In this document: in pieces, positions 44,236-54,835 of the stretch
Layout of the letters: the number at the start of each line of letters is the position of its first letter
Position numbering within the stretch: the stretch's first letter is position 1
Assembly (NCBI GenBank): GCA_024291935.2
Contig: CM044322.1
Location: 71,229,405 to 71,293,404 of the forward strand
Source of the DNA: Okapia johnstoni
Taxonomy: Eukaryota; Chordata; Mammalia; Artiodactyla; Giraffidae
Reading direction: 5' to 3'
Length of the DNA: 64,000 nt
The notes under the pieces: model-generated
What the model was told of the DNA's origin: nothing
What the model saw: only the letters and a program-made list of their open reading frames with translations
The model's database searches: none
Position numbers and translations under genes: made by a program

Positions 44236-45865
44236 AAAGCCATCCATTTCCTTTCCTCCTCCCCACTCTGAAAGTTGATTAAGAACTAGTGGCTGCAGAA
44301 AGGACTCTGAGCCGACTCTCCCTTGCTTGGGTTAGCACGAAGCAGAAGTGCTGGGGGGGCTGGATTTGGGAGCAGTTACAGGAGGCCTTGGATGATCCGA
44401 TCTTGGTGGGTCAGACAGACTCGCCCTCTGCCTCTGCATTCTCTGAGCTGAAGTGCTTCAAACCAGGACCCTTGCTAGGGTGGGGCCTGGTGCTTGTGGA
44501 GAGAGGAGATCCAGCAGACACCCTGAAGGGTGAAACTGGCCGTTAGGGAGAGTATGGCCAGTTCTCCAGGGACTGCTCTCTGCCTGTTACCAGAGGCAGA
44601 ATCGATGTGCATCCCACCACTGTGAATATCTTTAAGCCTGATTGTCACCAGGGAACAAGTTTCTATAGTGATAGAGCTACACTAGACCCTTGACATTCTC
44701 AAGAGAGACATCATAGCCCATCATGAATCAATGGATTAAAAACTACCTTATAATTTTCCCCATAAAACTTAGTAACGTATGGCTGAGAAATGTAATGAGG
44801 ATAGCTAGTGAGGGCAAAGTTACCTAACTCTCAGCTTGCCAGGAGGATTCCCTGAATCAGACTCAACAGCCTGCAAGTCAACACCATGCACTATTTCATG
44901 TCAGATGTGGGCTGGTGGTTGCAGTGTAAGCCACTGTATGATAAACTTGAGAATGCCAAGTGTCTACTGCTTTTCAAACAGCAGATAGCATAGAGGGGCT
45001 GTGATGGAACGGGGTAGACTGAAGTCATCCATGTTTCTCTCTGCTGCCGCATGTAAACAAGAGTAGAGACGGGTGCAAGCCCACAGGGCAAGGGACAGGA
45101 GACCAAAGTGAATCAGTGATGTCTGTGCAGCTTTGGAAGTTGAGAAGCTAACTGACTTGGCTTGATGGAGAAAGTGGAACCGAGACATCCCCAATGGAGA
45201 GGCCAATGAAAAATGGACAGATTCCTGCCACTGAACCACAGATAGGCCCAGAAATCAGTGACATCTGACGATAGGGTAAGGAGTAGGGCCAGAAGCAGAA
45301 GAGTGATTCTTCACCCATTTCACCACCTAGTAGCATCCTGGAGAGAACTTTATTCTCCAGGGAGACCGAACCCAAGAAGTGCTGGCTTGACACAGGTACA
45401 AGCATGGTTGGAGATGAAGCAGTTTATTGAAAAATGGGCATTTGCTGAATGTTTGCAAGCCAAATGGGGAGATCCCCTTGCCCTGTTCTTCCTGTTGGCT
45501 CTAGGAGTGCTGGTGACTGGGCAAATAGTGACATTTGGGGGACTCCATTGAAACCTCCCTTGATGAGATCCACACATGCACACAGAGCTTCCAGTCAGCT
45601 TCCAGATGCCTCACTCATAAATACGAGCCATTGCCCAAGCACCACTAGATTTTTAAGGAAGGCGTCCAAAATAAAAAAGCATTAGCCAAAATAAACATAA
45701 AACAAACTGAAGACAGTAAACATATGCAGGGAGCAAAAGAAAACGTAAACACCACCACCATCACAATTGAAATCCTCAGAGAAATAAGGGAGGATTTTTT
45801 ATGCCCAAACAACAAGGATCCTTTAAAAAAAGAATTAAGATATAATTCAATTTAAATTATAAACT
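44236..45865. other. Unassigned sequence, no gene seen
   Basis: Mixed composition with no recognised repeat, exon or RNA gene. Short overlapping frames only. Confidence 0.45.
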
Positions 45866-46255
45866 GGTCCTTTAAAAATGAACAGTTTCATGGGTTTTAG
45901 TGGTATCCACAAGGTCAGATCACCACTATGTAATTATGAAACGTTTTCATCATCCCCAAAGAAACCCCACATCCGTAAGCAATCACTCATTCTTTCTTCC
46001 CCAGCCCCTGGCAGCCACTAATCTACTGCCTGTCTCCATCCGTTTACCTGTTCTGGACATTTCATAAGTGGAATCAAGCAATATGCAGCTTTTGTGTCTG
46101 GCTTCTTTCGCTTAGCGTAATGTTTTCAAGATTCATCCATATTGTGGCATCATCAGTCACTCCTTTTTATGGCAGGATAATATTGCATGTGTGGATATTT
46201 CACATTTTATTTATCCATGTATTGGTTGATGGACATTTGGGTGATTTGCAGTCAG
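45866..46255 (-). mobile_element. Old L1 (L1M type) 3' end
   Basis: Reversed L1: CAAAGAAACCCCACATCCG, CCCTGGCAGCCACTAATCTAC, GGACATTTCATAAGTGGAATC, TTTCGCTTAGCGTAATG, TTATTTATCCATGTATTGG. Confidence 0.82.
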
Positions 46256-46359
46256 TGAAAATGCAAAGAACAAGAATGAAATCTTATAAACTTAAAATAT
46301 ATTCCATATTTCTTAAAGGAAAATGATTACATACTTTCCAGATCACAAATCCATTAGGT

Positions 46360-46830
46360 GGCCAGCACAATTAGTGACAAAAGGCCCTCACAAAGACACA
46401 CTTTAAAATTTCAAAATATCGGTGATAAAATGAAGATTCTACAAGTGAAGATTCTACAAGCATTAGGATAACAGCAGACTTCTCAACAGAACCCTGGCAG
46501 CCAGTAGATAATGGAAAGATGCCTCCAAACATAGGAGGGATGGTTTTTAAAATCTGAAATTATATTTTCAGTCAACCCATCAATTAATTATGGAGATTAA
46601 GACATTTTCAAGAATGCCAATTGTTAAGAAACTCACCTCTTGTTCAAAAAAGTAACTTGACAGTATGCCCCACCAAAACGAGAAAGATGACGTGAAACCC
46701 AGGCAGAAGAACAAGCAGTAAGAATATTTACTACCATAGGAAAAACCCTGAAAGGACTGGCACCAAAATATTAGTATCAGTTAGTTGGAATTGGGAGGTG
46801 GAAAAGGAGATTATTTAAACCTTCTCCATG
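46360..46830 (+). mobile_element. Old L1/HAL1-like fragment
   Basis: AGCAGACTTCTCAACAGAACCCTGGCAGCCAG followed by AAGACATTTTCAAGAATGCC is the forward order found near the ORF1 end of old L1/HAL1 elements. A 17-bp tandem duplication (GTGAAGATTCTACAAG-type) lies at 46,430-46,461. Confidence 0.55.
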
Positions 46831-47799
46831 TGTTTTTCTCACTTTTCAATAACAATGCTATATCGCACCTACAGGACTGCCTATGTGTCGTCTCATGCTG
46901 AGAGCCAAAGGCAGGAGCGAGGTGCAGAGGGCAGAGAGGTGCAGAGGGCAGAGACGAGTCCCTCTGGTGGCTCTCCCCTCCATTACTCTCACTGCAGTGC
47001 CCCTGTGACACGTTGCAGCCTCTGGGGCTGTATCGGACCTGCGTCTGTCTGTCTGTCTGCTCTGCTAGGCTGAGAACTTCCCCAGAGAAGAGCTGGCTCT
47101 TGTCCATCGTGCATACCCCTAGTGCCCCCAGAGAGCAGGCACAGAATCAGAGCTTGAATGAATCTATGGAACGAGAAAGGGAGCAGGAAAACAGAAAAAT
47201 AGGAAAGAACAAGAATTCCTACCAAATGTAGACCATAAAGTGAATGAAACCTGGGAGTAGGGACGCTGTCAGAGTTTTACAGATCTGCTGGCCTGGAAAT
47301 GAGAGAAGTTGACTAGAGGTCAAGGAAGATAGTCAGCCCTGGGCTTCCTCCCCCCGGAGCCAGTGGAGTCAACGCCTGGAGTAATAATTCCCCAAACAGA
47401 ACTGCACCGTTGAGAGGGACCGGAGGTCAGGTAGCTTTTATCTTACAGATCATATTCAGAAGCCAGGATCTGGCCCGGGGCCCTGCTCTGGGCCTCGGTT
47501 TCTTCCCCTGAAAAGCCAGGAAGCAAAATGAGGTGACTGAGGTGAGCTCTGACCACCTGAGGCTCTTAGAACACGCATCCCAGGAGGCTGAGGACCAACT
47601 CACCTTACTCAGGTGTGGAGGCTGCCCAGGCAGACGCCTCCATGCGAGGGTAGAGAGTGGGTAAAGGCTCCGCCTCCCAGCCAGCTCCTTCCCTCTGTGG
47701 AGGCAACTTCTGAGATAGGTGCGGTGCTGGACCATGTGGGGCCAGGTCTTTCCCCCCCAGGAGGCAGACGCTGGCCTGGGACAGCAGGTGCGGACCCAG
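46831..47799. other. Unassigned sequence
   Basis: It includes a GAGGTGCAGAGGGCA duplication near 46,918-46,955 and a (CTGT)n stretch near 47,043-47,059. No exon is supported. Confidence 0.4.
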
Positions 47800-47946
47800 C
47801 CGCCTGCATCAGAATCACCTGCTTAGAAGTGAGTTCAACCTGCAGGTTTCTGGGCTCCACCCCCGGGCTTGCACGATCAGGGACTTATAGCTGCATGTTA
47901 ACAAGCACTCCAACTGATTCCTGGGTGCACTCTGATTTGAGAAATG
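47800..47946. mobile_element. MER5-like (hAT-Charlie) DNA transposon
   Basis: CTGCATCAGAATCACCTGC, GGGCTCCACCCCCGGGCTTGC and CATGTTAACAAGCACTCCAACTGATTCC are typical MER5 internal blocks. Confidence 0.8.
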
Positions 47947-47987
47947 GGTTCAGGGGGCTGGGATTAGGGTTGGGAGGTTCAGTGCTC

Positions 47988-48186
47988 ATAATCGAAATAG
48001 CTACCATTTATCCCGTACCTACTCCACGTAGGGGCACTCTCTGACATCTCTCATCTTTACAACCACCAGCCCGCAAAGTAGGTATTACCCTAATTGTACA
48101 GAAGAGAAAACTGAGACCCAGACCGATTAACTTGGCAGACATCACATAGCTAATTAGACAAAGAGCCGGAATTTTGGCTGAGGTCC
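47988..48186 (-). mobile_element. MIR SINE
   Basis: Reversed MIR: ATAGCTACCATTTATCCCG, TTTACAACCACCAGCCCGC, CAGAAGAGAAAACTGAGACC, CATCACATAGCTAATTAG. Confidence 0.78.
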
Positions 48187-48189
48187 TTC

Positions 48190-48720
48190 GCTGCCCTCCA
48201 GTGTTTGGAGGAAATCCGCCGCACCGGGCGGGGACTGGGGTCGTGTAAAGGCGGGGCTGCCCTCTCCGCGCGTCCTCTTCTCTCTCCTCTCAGGCTTCCT
48301 TCAGGCCCCCAGGTACGTTCTGACGGGGCGTGAAGCCATCCGCGACCTCGGTCTACCCTTCTTCCCAGCCTCTCATTGTCTCGCTAATTAAAGACGCCTC
48401 AAAGAATTCCCCTGCTGTGAGCTGCTGGGGAAGCGGCGGCGGACCCCTGGTCCCCTGGCGCAAGGAGACCCCTGGGCCCTGGTGAGGGGCCAGCTGGGGA
48501 AAGCGGCAGGCAGAGTAGGGGCGAGGGCAGCCGCCCAGCAGAGGACCGGGCAAGCCCGCCGCCGGGAGGGGGTGTTCCGGAAGGAGCCCGCGCACCCTCC
48601 GGGCGGGCCCCGCCTCAGCTAGACTTGCTCCGCCCCCATCCTGAGCGAGTGTCCCGCCCCCCCCGCCCCCCCCCCCCCCGGCGTGCGTGACTCCCCCCGG
48701 GGACGCGTTCAGGGGCGACT
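48190..48720. promoter_or_regulatory. Secondary GC-rich/CpG-rich island
   Basis: The DNA is GC-rich with many CpGs (for example CTCTCCGCGCGTCC; GGGAAGCGGCGGCGGACC) and no transposon. A donor-like CCCCCAG/GTACGTT lies at 48,311 after a pyrimidine-rich acceptor-like CTCTCTCCTCTCAG (ends 48,292). It could be an alternative promoter or an intragenic CpG island. The gene is unknown. Confidence 0.5.
48653..48680 (+). repeat. Poly-C tract
   Basis: C8-G-C15 flanked by CCC-G and GG; G-quadruplex potential is on the minus strand. The length is error-prone. Confidence 0.9.
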
Positions 48721-48869
48721 CACCAGAAAGCCCCACCTCAGAGCCTTCGCCTGCTGGCTCCTCTGCCTTCCAGTGACCAACCGTTTGGTTTGCTCCGGAC
48801 TGAGGGCTTTGGGGATTCTGGACTTTAAAGCTGGAAACCAGGGACAAATTGGTCATCGTCCTCTGCTTG

Positions 48870-48986
48870 CCCCTTCTCATTCGGGTCAGGGTCCACTAGT
48901 CACTCCTCAGAGAGAGGTCTTCCCAGACCCCAGCATACAGAACCACCAAGTCACTATCCTGTCACTCTGTTTTCTTTGTGAATTGG
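48870..48986 (+). mobile_element. L2 LINE fragment
   Basis: CACTCCTCAGAGAGAGGTCTTCCCAGACC and TCACTATCCTGTCACTCTG follow the forward L2 3' region. Confidence 0.65.
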
Positions 48987-49007
48987 TTTTCTATTGCCCC
49001 TGGAACA

Positions 49008-49907
49008 GTTCAGTTCAGTTGCTCAGTCTTGTCCGACTCTTTGCGACCCCATGAATCGCAGCACGCCAGGCCTCCCTGTCCATCACCAACTCCCGGAGTT
49101 TACCCAAACCCATGTCCATCGAGTCGGTGATGCCATCCAACCATCTCATCCTCTGTCGTCCCCTTCTCCTCCTGCCACCAATCCTTCCCAGCATTAGGGC
49201 CTTTTCCAATGAGTCAACTCTTCACATCAGGTGGCGAAAGTATTGGAGTTTCAGCTTCAACATCAGTCCTTCCAATGAACACCCAGGACTGATCTCCTTT
49301 AGGATGGCCTGGTTGGATCTCCTTGCAGTCCAAGGGACTCTCAAGAGTCCTCTCCAACACCACAGTTCAAAAGCATCAATTCTTCGGCACTCAGCTTTCT
49401 TCACCGTCCAACTCTCACATCCATACATGACCACTGGAAAAACCATAGCCTCGACTAGATGGACCTTTGTTGGCAAAGTAATGTCTCTGCTTTTAAATAT
49501 GCTATCTAGGTTGGTCATAACCTTCCTTCCAAGGAGTAAGCGTCTTTTAATTTCATGGCTGCAATCACCATCTGCAGTGATTTTGGAGCCCAAAAAAATC
49601 AAGTCTGACACTGTTTCCACTGTTTCCCCATCTATTTGCCATGAAGTGATGGGACCAGATGCCATGATCTTAGTTTTCTGAACGTTGAGCTTTAAGCCAA
49701 CTTTTTCACTCTCCTCTTTCACTTTCATCAAGAGGCTCCTTAGTTCTTCTTCACTTTCTGCCATAAGGGTGGTGTCATCTGCATATCTGAGGTTATTGAT
49801 ATTTCTCCCGGCAATCTTGATTCCAACTTGTGTTTCTTCCAGCCCAGTATTTCTCATGATGTACTCTGCATATAAGTTAAATAAGCAGGGTGACAATATA
49901 CAGCTCT
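49008..49907 (-). mobile_element. Young BovB (RTE) LINE, 5'-truncated
   Basis: The reversed 3' end (GTTCAGTTCAGTTGCTCAGTC) is at the left. It extends to TGACAATATACAGC, where it is 5'-truncated. The flanks CCTGGAACA (48,999-49,007) and CTTGGAACA (49,906-49,914) are a probable target duplication. It is about 0.9 kb and much less decayed than the other BovB copies here. Confidence 0.93.
49222..49904 (-). pseudogene. BovB reverse transcriptase C-terminal part, frame still open
   Basis: In a full BovB this is the distal half of the reverse transcriptase that copies element RNA at the target. One uninterrupted frame of about 227 codons contains FNLYAEYIMRN, LRYADDTTLMAESEEEL with the catalytic YADD pair, ITSWQIDGETVETV, GCESWTVKKAECRRIDAFELW and LLRVPWTARRSNQAILKEI. 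It ends at QYFRHLM and a stop. The endonuclease and the early RT motifs, including the first catalytic Asp, are missing through 5' truncation, so the product could not be active. The Met of the 232-codon frame (49,920) lies in host LTR DNA. The intact frame suggests recent insertion. Confidence 0.9.
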
Positions 49908-50456
49908 TGGAACAAACCACCCCAAATTTAGTGGCTTAAAGCAACATGCATTTGTTGCCTCACAGCGTGTAGGTCAGCAGTCTATCTGGGTTGGTTCTCC
50001 TGGTTTCTCTGCTTCAGGTTTCAAAAGGCCGAAATCAAGCTGTCAGCCAGGCTGGACTCCTCCTCTGGAGGCTCTTGGGAGAACCCACCTCTGAACTTAG
50101 GCTGGTGGCAAGTGGAGCCCAGTTCCTTGCGGGCATGGGACTGACATCCCTTCTTCCGTGCTGGCTGTCAGCTTCCAGAGGCTGCTCTTCAGCCCTGGGT
50201 GTAGCCCCTGTGCCTCAGAACTAGCAACAGGACCCCAAGTCCCTGCATGCCTGGACTCCCCCTCTGCTTCAGCTGGACAAAGCTCCTGCATTTAGGGACT
50301 CATGTGACTAGGTGAGCCTCAACATAGTAATCCAGGTCACTGCCCCTTAGAGTCCACAGCCGTAGTTACATCTGCACTGTCCCTTTTGCTGTGTAAAAGG
50401 TAACAGATTCAACAGATTTCAAGATTGTCAGAGGGCCATCCTGCTTACCACATGCC

Positions 50457-50650
50457 TTCAGAGCCCTTGTCACTAGCAGGTGTCTTATTTGCGTAGGTAT
50501 TTATTCTCCGTTTATTGTCTGTCCCTCTCCTCCCCGTGCAAGTGCCACACGAGCGGGACGGCATCTCTATCGTTTTCTGCAGTGTCCCTGGCCCTTTCTA
50601 GTGCTTGACACGCGGTAGGCATGGCACACAGTTTGTTCGATGAGTGTTAT
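50457..50650 (+). mobile_element. L2 LINE 3' end
   Basis: TATTCTCCGTTTATTGTCTGTCCCTC, GTGCAAGTGCCACACGAGCGG and GTGCTTGACACGCGGTAGGC follow the forward L2 tail. Confidence 0.7.
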
Positions 50651-51559
50651 GGTGATTACTGGATGCCCGGTGGAAAGGGCAACTTCTGCAAATCGCACGA
50701 GGCTTCTCAGAGCCCGCCCCCCACGGAGCAGATGGCAGGAGGTCAGGCAGGGAGACACCCGCGGCTCCAGCGCCCCTCCTGCCAACTGGGCTGGCAGCCC
50801 ATGGCACTGACTTCTGACCAGCCCAGCCTCTCTGCCATTGTCCCCCACCTCCTCCTGGAGCCCCCAGATCCTTAGGCTCTCCCTGCCTGAGGACCCCAAA
50901 GGGCAGAATCCTGAGGCTAGCTGGCAGCCCCAGGGGTGGTGAAGACTGCAGGCCGGCCCAGGAGGAGGCAGGGACTGCTGCCTGGCTGGGTTCAAAGCCA
51001 ACCCACCTGGGACTTCCAACAATTAATTTCCCCGATCTGCACAACGATCAGCTTCTGAGGGAAAACAATTAGCCCACTGTAAATTGTAATTGTCATCTCA
51101 CTCCTGACTTTAATTTGGACTAATGAGGGCTAAGTGATTCCTGCTCTCTCCGCCTCCCGCTGTCCCAGGCCCTGGGCCCTCACTTGCCGGCGGACAGTTA
51201 ACCATTGGCTGTCCACCTTGGGCCAAAGACTTAGGGCCATTTGGTGGCTGGCCAAGGCCGAGGTTGGGCCGAACAGAGGCTGGAGGGAAGGAGAAAGGAA
51301 AAGAGTGCCTCTGGCCTACAGGGAAGCTGCCTGTTTACACGGCTCCTAGACAATCAGAGTTTTGTTGAACAGAATTGACTGCTGACTGGCTCCTCTGTCA
51401 CAGCCAGTTACCTCTGGCGTGCGGTCTCTGGGGACCCCACATCCAGGAGCCCTTCCCTCCTGCAGGCCAGGTGCTCCTGCCCACCCTCTCCACTCTCCTG
51501 AGCTGAAGCTGTGCTTCTCCACAGCCAGGAGAGTCACAGGGTTGGTGTGAGCGACTTTG
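50651..51559. other. Unassigned sequence containing a candidate conserved element
   Basis: GC-rich sequence surrounds the AT-rich core listed separately at 50,995-51,150. Open frames to 151 codons on the minus strand have no recognisable domain. Confidence 0.4.
50995..51150. promoter_or_regulatory. Candidate conserved noncoding element rich in homeodomain-type sites
   Basis: CAATTAATTTCC, AACAATTAGCCC, GTAAATTGTAATTGTC and TTTAATTTGGACTAATGAGG give at least five TAAT/ATTA cores in about 110 bp. The stretch is repeat-free between GC-rich flanks. This pattern is common in developmental enhancers; function is inferred. Confidence 0.35.
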
Positions 51560-51690
51560 CATCATTTAGTTCAACCCTGCTCCTACTGCACAAACCAAGG
51601 CCCGGAACAGGCAGGGACTTGCTCAAGGTCACACCGGGGTCTGGCCTCAGGAGCACGCACCACCATGCTGCTTACTGCTTACTTGTCTCT
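51560..51690 (-). mobile_element. MIR3-like SINE fragment
   Basis: CTGCACAAACCAAGGCCCGG, GGACTTGCTCAAGGTCACACC and GCACCACCATGCTGC suggest reversed MIR. Confidence 0.5.
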
Positions 51691-51824
51691 CGTCTCCTCA
51701 GGTGGTTCCTTGTTCTCTTGCCCCTGGCTTGCCTCCGGCACAATGCCTGGCATCCTCACAGATGCAGGAAATGAGGCTCATGCAAAGTCCTGAGTCCACC
51801 AAGCCCCTCACCCCGTTTGGCTGG

Positions 51825-51965
51825 CTTGATTCGTTCATTCACACTCATTCATCTGTCAGTGTCATTGTGTGCTGGGAACCACTTAGATGCTCGAACACAA
51901 AGACAAACAAGACCCTTCCCTGCCCTCAAGGACCTCACAGCCTCGTGGTTCTCGTCTGTGGAGCC
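51825..51965 (-). mobile_element. L2 LINE 3' tail
   Basis: CGTTCATTCACACTCATTCATC, CAAGACCCTTCCCTGCCCTCAAGGACCTCACAGCC are the reversed L2 end. Confidence 0.68.
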
Positions 51966-53285
51966 GTTCGGCCCCAGATACCCAGCCTCTGATGGATCAG
52001 TCTTCAGTGAGAACCAACTGCATCCCTGACTGTCAGCAGGCGAGGGATAAGACCCTGGTTCCAGGCCTCCACCTCTGCTGCGGAGCCACCCTGAGCTCAC
52101 TTGTCACTGCTGCCTGAGGAGTTAGGTGTGGAATCAGGAATTTGGATCCCTCATCCTGGCTTTGCCGCTGGCTCTCTCTGCGGCCTTCCGCAAATCCTCT
52201 CCTCACTCCTGAAGCCAGGGCTCTGGGCTCTGGTGCCTCCGTGGCGGCCTTTGGAGACTTGGCAGGGCCGCCGCTCACCGCTGGGAGCCAGTGAGGCTGG
52301 TGGGAGGCCCTGGGCTCCTCAGGAGCAGCCTGGCTCCAGGCTGCCACCACCCCCGATAGTCTGAGCCCACAAGCCCCCATTCCTGGCAGATAAAATGGGG
52401 TGGGCAGTACGAGGCCTGCAGGTGAAGGTCTGCGCTGCAGCGGGCAGGCGTGGAGCCCCTTAAGTGATCGCTGGCGCCACAGGAGAGGAAGCAGGCACTG
52501 CTGGTGTGCCCTGCTGAGAACCCCACATCTGAGTGCCATCCTTCAGTTTGATGGGGGCACTGACTCGTGGGGAGGTGGAAACCCCGTGGAACTGAGAGTC
52601 GGGAGAGAGGGATCTCTCAGAGCCTCCGCTTCCAGGGTTCCATGGTGCTAGGAACATTGGCAGCTGAGCTTTATCCCCCGTAATATCCCCGTGAGGGCAG
52701 CCTTGAGGGAGGCCACGGCTTCATCTGGGCCCTGCCCTGGCCCCTCCATCACCTCCTCCTGAGGGAGACACAGGCGACTGCCCCTCTGCTGCTTTCTCTT
52801 TGCGTGCTGCCCATGGTCTGCCCACACCTAGGCCAGCCAGCCCCAGCCCTGGGTTGTTTCTGCTCCTGCCCCTCTGGGCTTGGCTGGGCCACTGGCCTGG
52901 GGCCCTCCTCTCCCTCCCCGGGCCTGTGAGGGAAAGGCATGGGAAGGTCAGGACCCCTTCTGCTCTGAGGGCGCTTGTCCCTGAGGACGAGAAACCAGAT
53001 GCTCCAGCGTGGCTGGTTCCTCACCCAGGACATTCCCCTGCTGCTGCAGCATGGCGCATTCCCCAGGTGCCTGGGAACCGTCTCTGACATGCAGCTGCAC
53101 TGCTGCGAGAAGAGGGTGCAGCCACTCCAGCCTTCCCTTCCCCTTTCAATGCATACCTGGTCCTTCACTTATGCTTGATCCTCCCCTGCTCGCCTGCTGA
53201 TGGGGCCGATGCAGCCTGCTCCAGGCTGGGGCTAGGGAGGGCGCTCCCCAACCCGGAAGCCTTACGCTGACCCTGACTGGGATCT
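51966..53285. other. Unassigned GC-rich sequence, no gene seen
   Basis: Open frames on both strands (up to 168 codons, 52,033-52,539 minus) overlap each other. None shows a recognisable domain. No repeat recognised. Confidence 0.45.
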
Positions 53286-53287
53286 CC

Positions 53288-53468
53288 ATCAGTGCTTATC
53301 AAAGACCACCTCCAGAGTGTGTTCAGCATGCAGGATCCTAGGTCTCACCTCCAGAGAATGTGATTCCAGAAGTCTGGGTGTGTATAGGAATCCGCAGGAT
53401 TAATAAGTACCCTGAACCTGATTCTGGTTTAAGAGGCCCGTGGACCACCCTCTGTGAAAGGTTCTTGA
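53288..53468. mobile_element. MER5-like (hAT-Charlie) DNA transposon
   Basis: ATCAGTGCTTATCAAAGACC, GTCTCACCTCCAGAGAATGTGATTCC, GGTTTAAGAGGCCCGTGGACCACCC: terminal and internal blocks of the group, diverged. Confidence 0.6.
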
Positions 53469-54035
53469 TCTAGATGTGTAAGAAGAGCTCTCTCCTCTTC
53501 TTCAAGACCTTGGAGCTCAGGGTCAGAGAGAGAAACCATCAGCCCCCAGCCAGACTTGGTCAGGGCTCTGGAGTATTGGCTCACCCGAGGTCTTCATATT
53601 GCTGTCAGCACCCTCTTCCTGCCTTGGTGCCCCTGGGGAGGTGGGCGCCTCAGCAGAGCAGAGGGGCTGGCTGTGGGCAGCATCTTGGAGCTGGCCCAGC
53701 TCTGTAGGAAGGGTATTTACTTCCCAAGGGACTAGGTGATGCTCTGATGCTCCCTCACCTTCTTTAGATGCACTTTGAATTCCCCACTTGGGCTCACGAG
53801 GCTGATCACAGCCCAGGCTTCACATGCCGGTGATGTGGGGGTTTCAGCACGGTGCCCCCGGTCCGGATCCCAGCCCAGAGCGATGGTGTCTGCCACAAGG
53901 CGCAAGCACATCAAGCCACCCTAGGAGGTCAGGAGCATCACCACGGCACCTCCCTCCCACTACTGTTGCTTGCCCCTCTCAAAGACAGGGAGGAAACAGG
54001 CGCCCCAAAGTTAGGTAATTCATATTATGGGTCAC
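53469..54035. other. Unassigned sequence
   Basis: No exon or repeat supported. Confidence 0.4.
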
Positions 54036-54240
54036 AGAGCTTTGGGGCACACTTGGAAGTCATCTGCCCTCCCTTCATTTTACACTGAGAAAACCAAGGT
54101 GCCAAGGGGTAACATTTTCCCAGATTCTCACAGAGGGCCAATGGAAAAGTTAAGCCTACAGCTAGTTAGTGATGAGGTTAGGAGAGTGTTCAGTCCTGGC
54201 TCCTAGCAATAGGAAGGGGAAGCCTTGGGGAAGTGGTAGA
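54036..54240 (-). mobile_element. MIR-type SINE
   Basis: TTCATTTTACACTGAGAAAACCAAGGTGCC, CTACAGCTAGTTAGTGATGAGG and TCAGTCCTGGCTCC are reversed MIR/MIR3. Confidence 0.6.
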
Positions 54241-54284
54241 GGTAGGATTTGGACCTATATCTTTCTAAACTGCAGTCTATGCTA

Positions 54285-54835
54285 TTGCTACTCAATAGAA
54301 ATCTAACACAAACCACACTTTATATATGGAGTAGCCACATGAAGGGCTTCCCAGGTGACTCGGTGGTAAAGAACCTGCCTGCCAATGCAGGAGACACAGG
54401 TTCGATCCCTGGGTCAGGAAGATCCTCTGGAAAAGCAAATGGCAACCCACTCCAGTATTCTTGCCTGGGAAATCCCATGGACAGAGAAGCCTGGAGGGCT
54501 ACAGTCAATGGGGTTGCAAGAGTCCTGGAGGGCTACAGTCCATGGGGTTGCAAAAGAGTTGGACACAAATTAGCAACTGAACAGCAACAGCCACATTAAA
54601 AATGCAAAAAGAAACAGGTGGCGCTAATAGCATATTATTTAACCCAGTGTATCACCCCAGATTATCATTTCAACATGTAATGAGCATAACAAATTTACTA
54701 GTACTTTCATTCTTTTTGCACTTTAAACCTATGTAAGCTGGCGTAAATGGAAGTGTACTGCACTTCTCAGTCTGGACTGGCCACGTTTCATGTGTTCAGT
54801 GGCCACGGGGGCTGCCATGTTGGGCAGTGCAGGCC
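54285..54835. mobile_element. Old DNA-transposon-like repeat, interrupted by Bov-tA
   Basis: Left CTCAATAGAAATCTAACACAAACCACAC and GTAGCCACAT; after the SINE TTAAAAATGCAAAAAGAAACAGG, ATCATTTCAACATGTAATGAGC, TTTCATGTGTTCAGTGGCCAC and GGGCAGTGCAGG. It resembles a common mammalian DNA-transposon fossil. I do not name the family. Confidence 0.5.
54344..54588 (+). mobile_element. Bov-tA SINE with internal tandem duplication
   Basis: Forward Bov-tA. Its CCTGGAGGGCTACAGTC.ATGGGGTTGCA segment appears twice in tandem (54,489-54,523 and 54,524-54,559), so it is about 35 bp longer than its relatives. It is flanked by AGCCACAT at 54,333-54,340 and 54,589-54,596. Confidence 0.92.

Larger units (their letters stand above)
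48990..50456 (-). mobile_element. MaLR (MLT1-type) LTR, split by BovB
   Basis: The left stub TTCTATTGCCCCTGG continues after the BovB as AACAAACCACCCCAAATTTAGTGGCTTAAAGCAAC. It runs to CATCTGCACTGTCCCTTTTGC and GAGGGCCATCCTGCTTACC, the reversed form of the same LTR group seen at 31.7 kb. No internal retroviral sequence. Confidence 0.65.

Noticed and set aside
48294..48311. 19-bp micro-exon between acceptor-like and donor-like sites
   Set aside because: Too short to support without transcript data; kept only as a remark on the GC-rich island.
52033..52539. 168-codon minus-strand frame, and similar frames at 43,418-43,915, 34,619-35,110 and 61,861-62,469
   Set aside because: Each overlaps competing frames, has no recognisable motif, and sits in GC-rich DNA where such lengths arise by chance.
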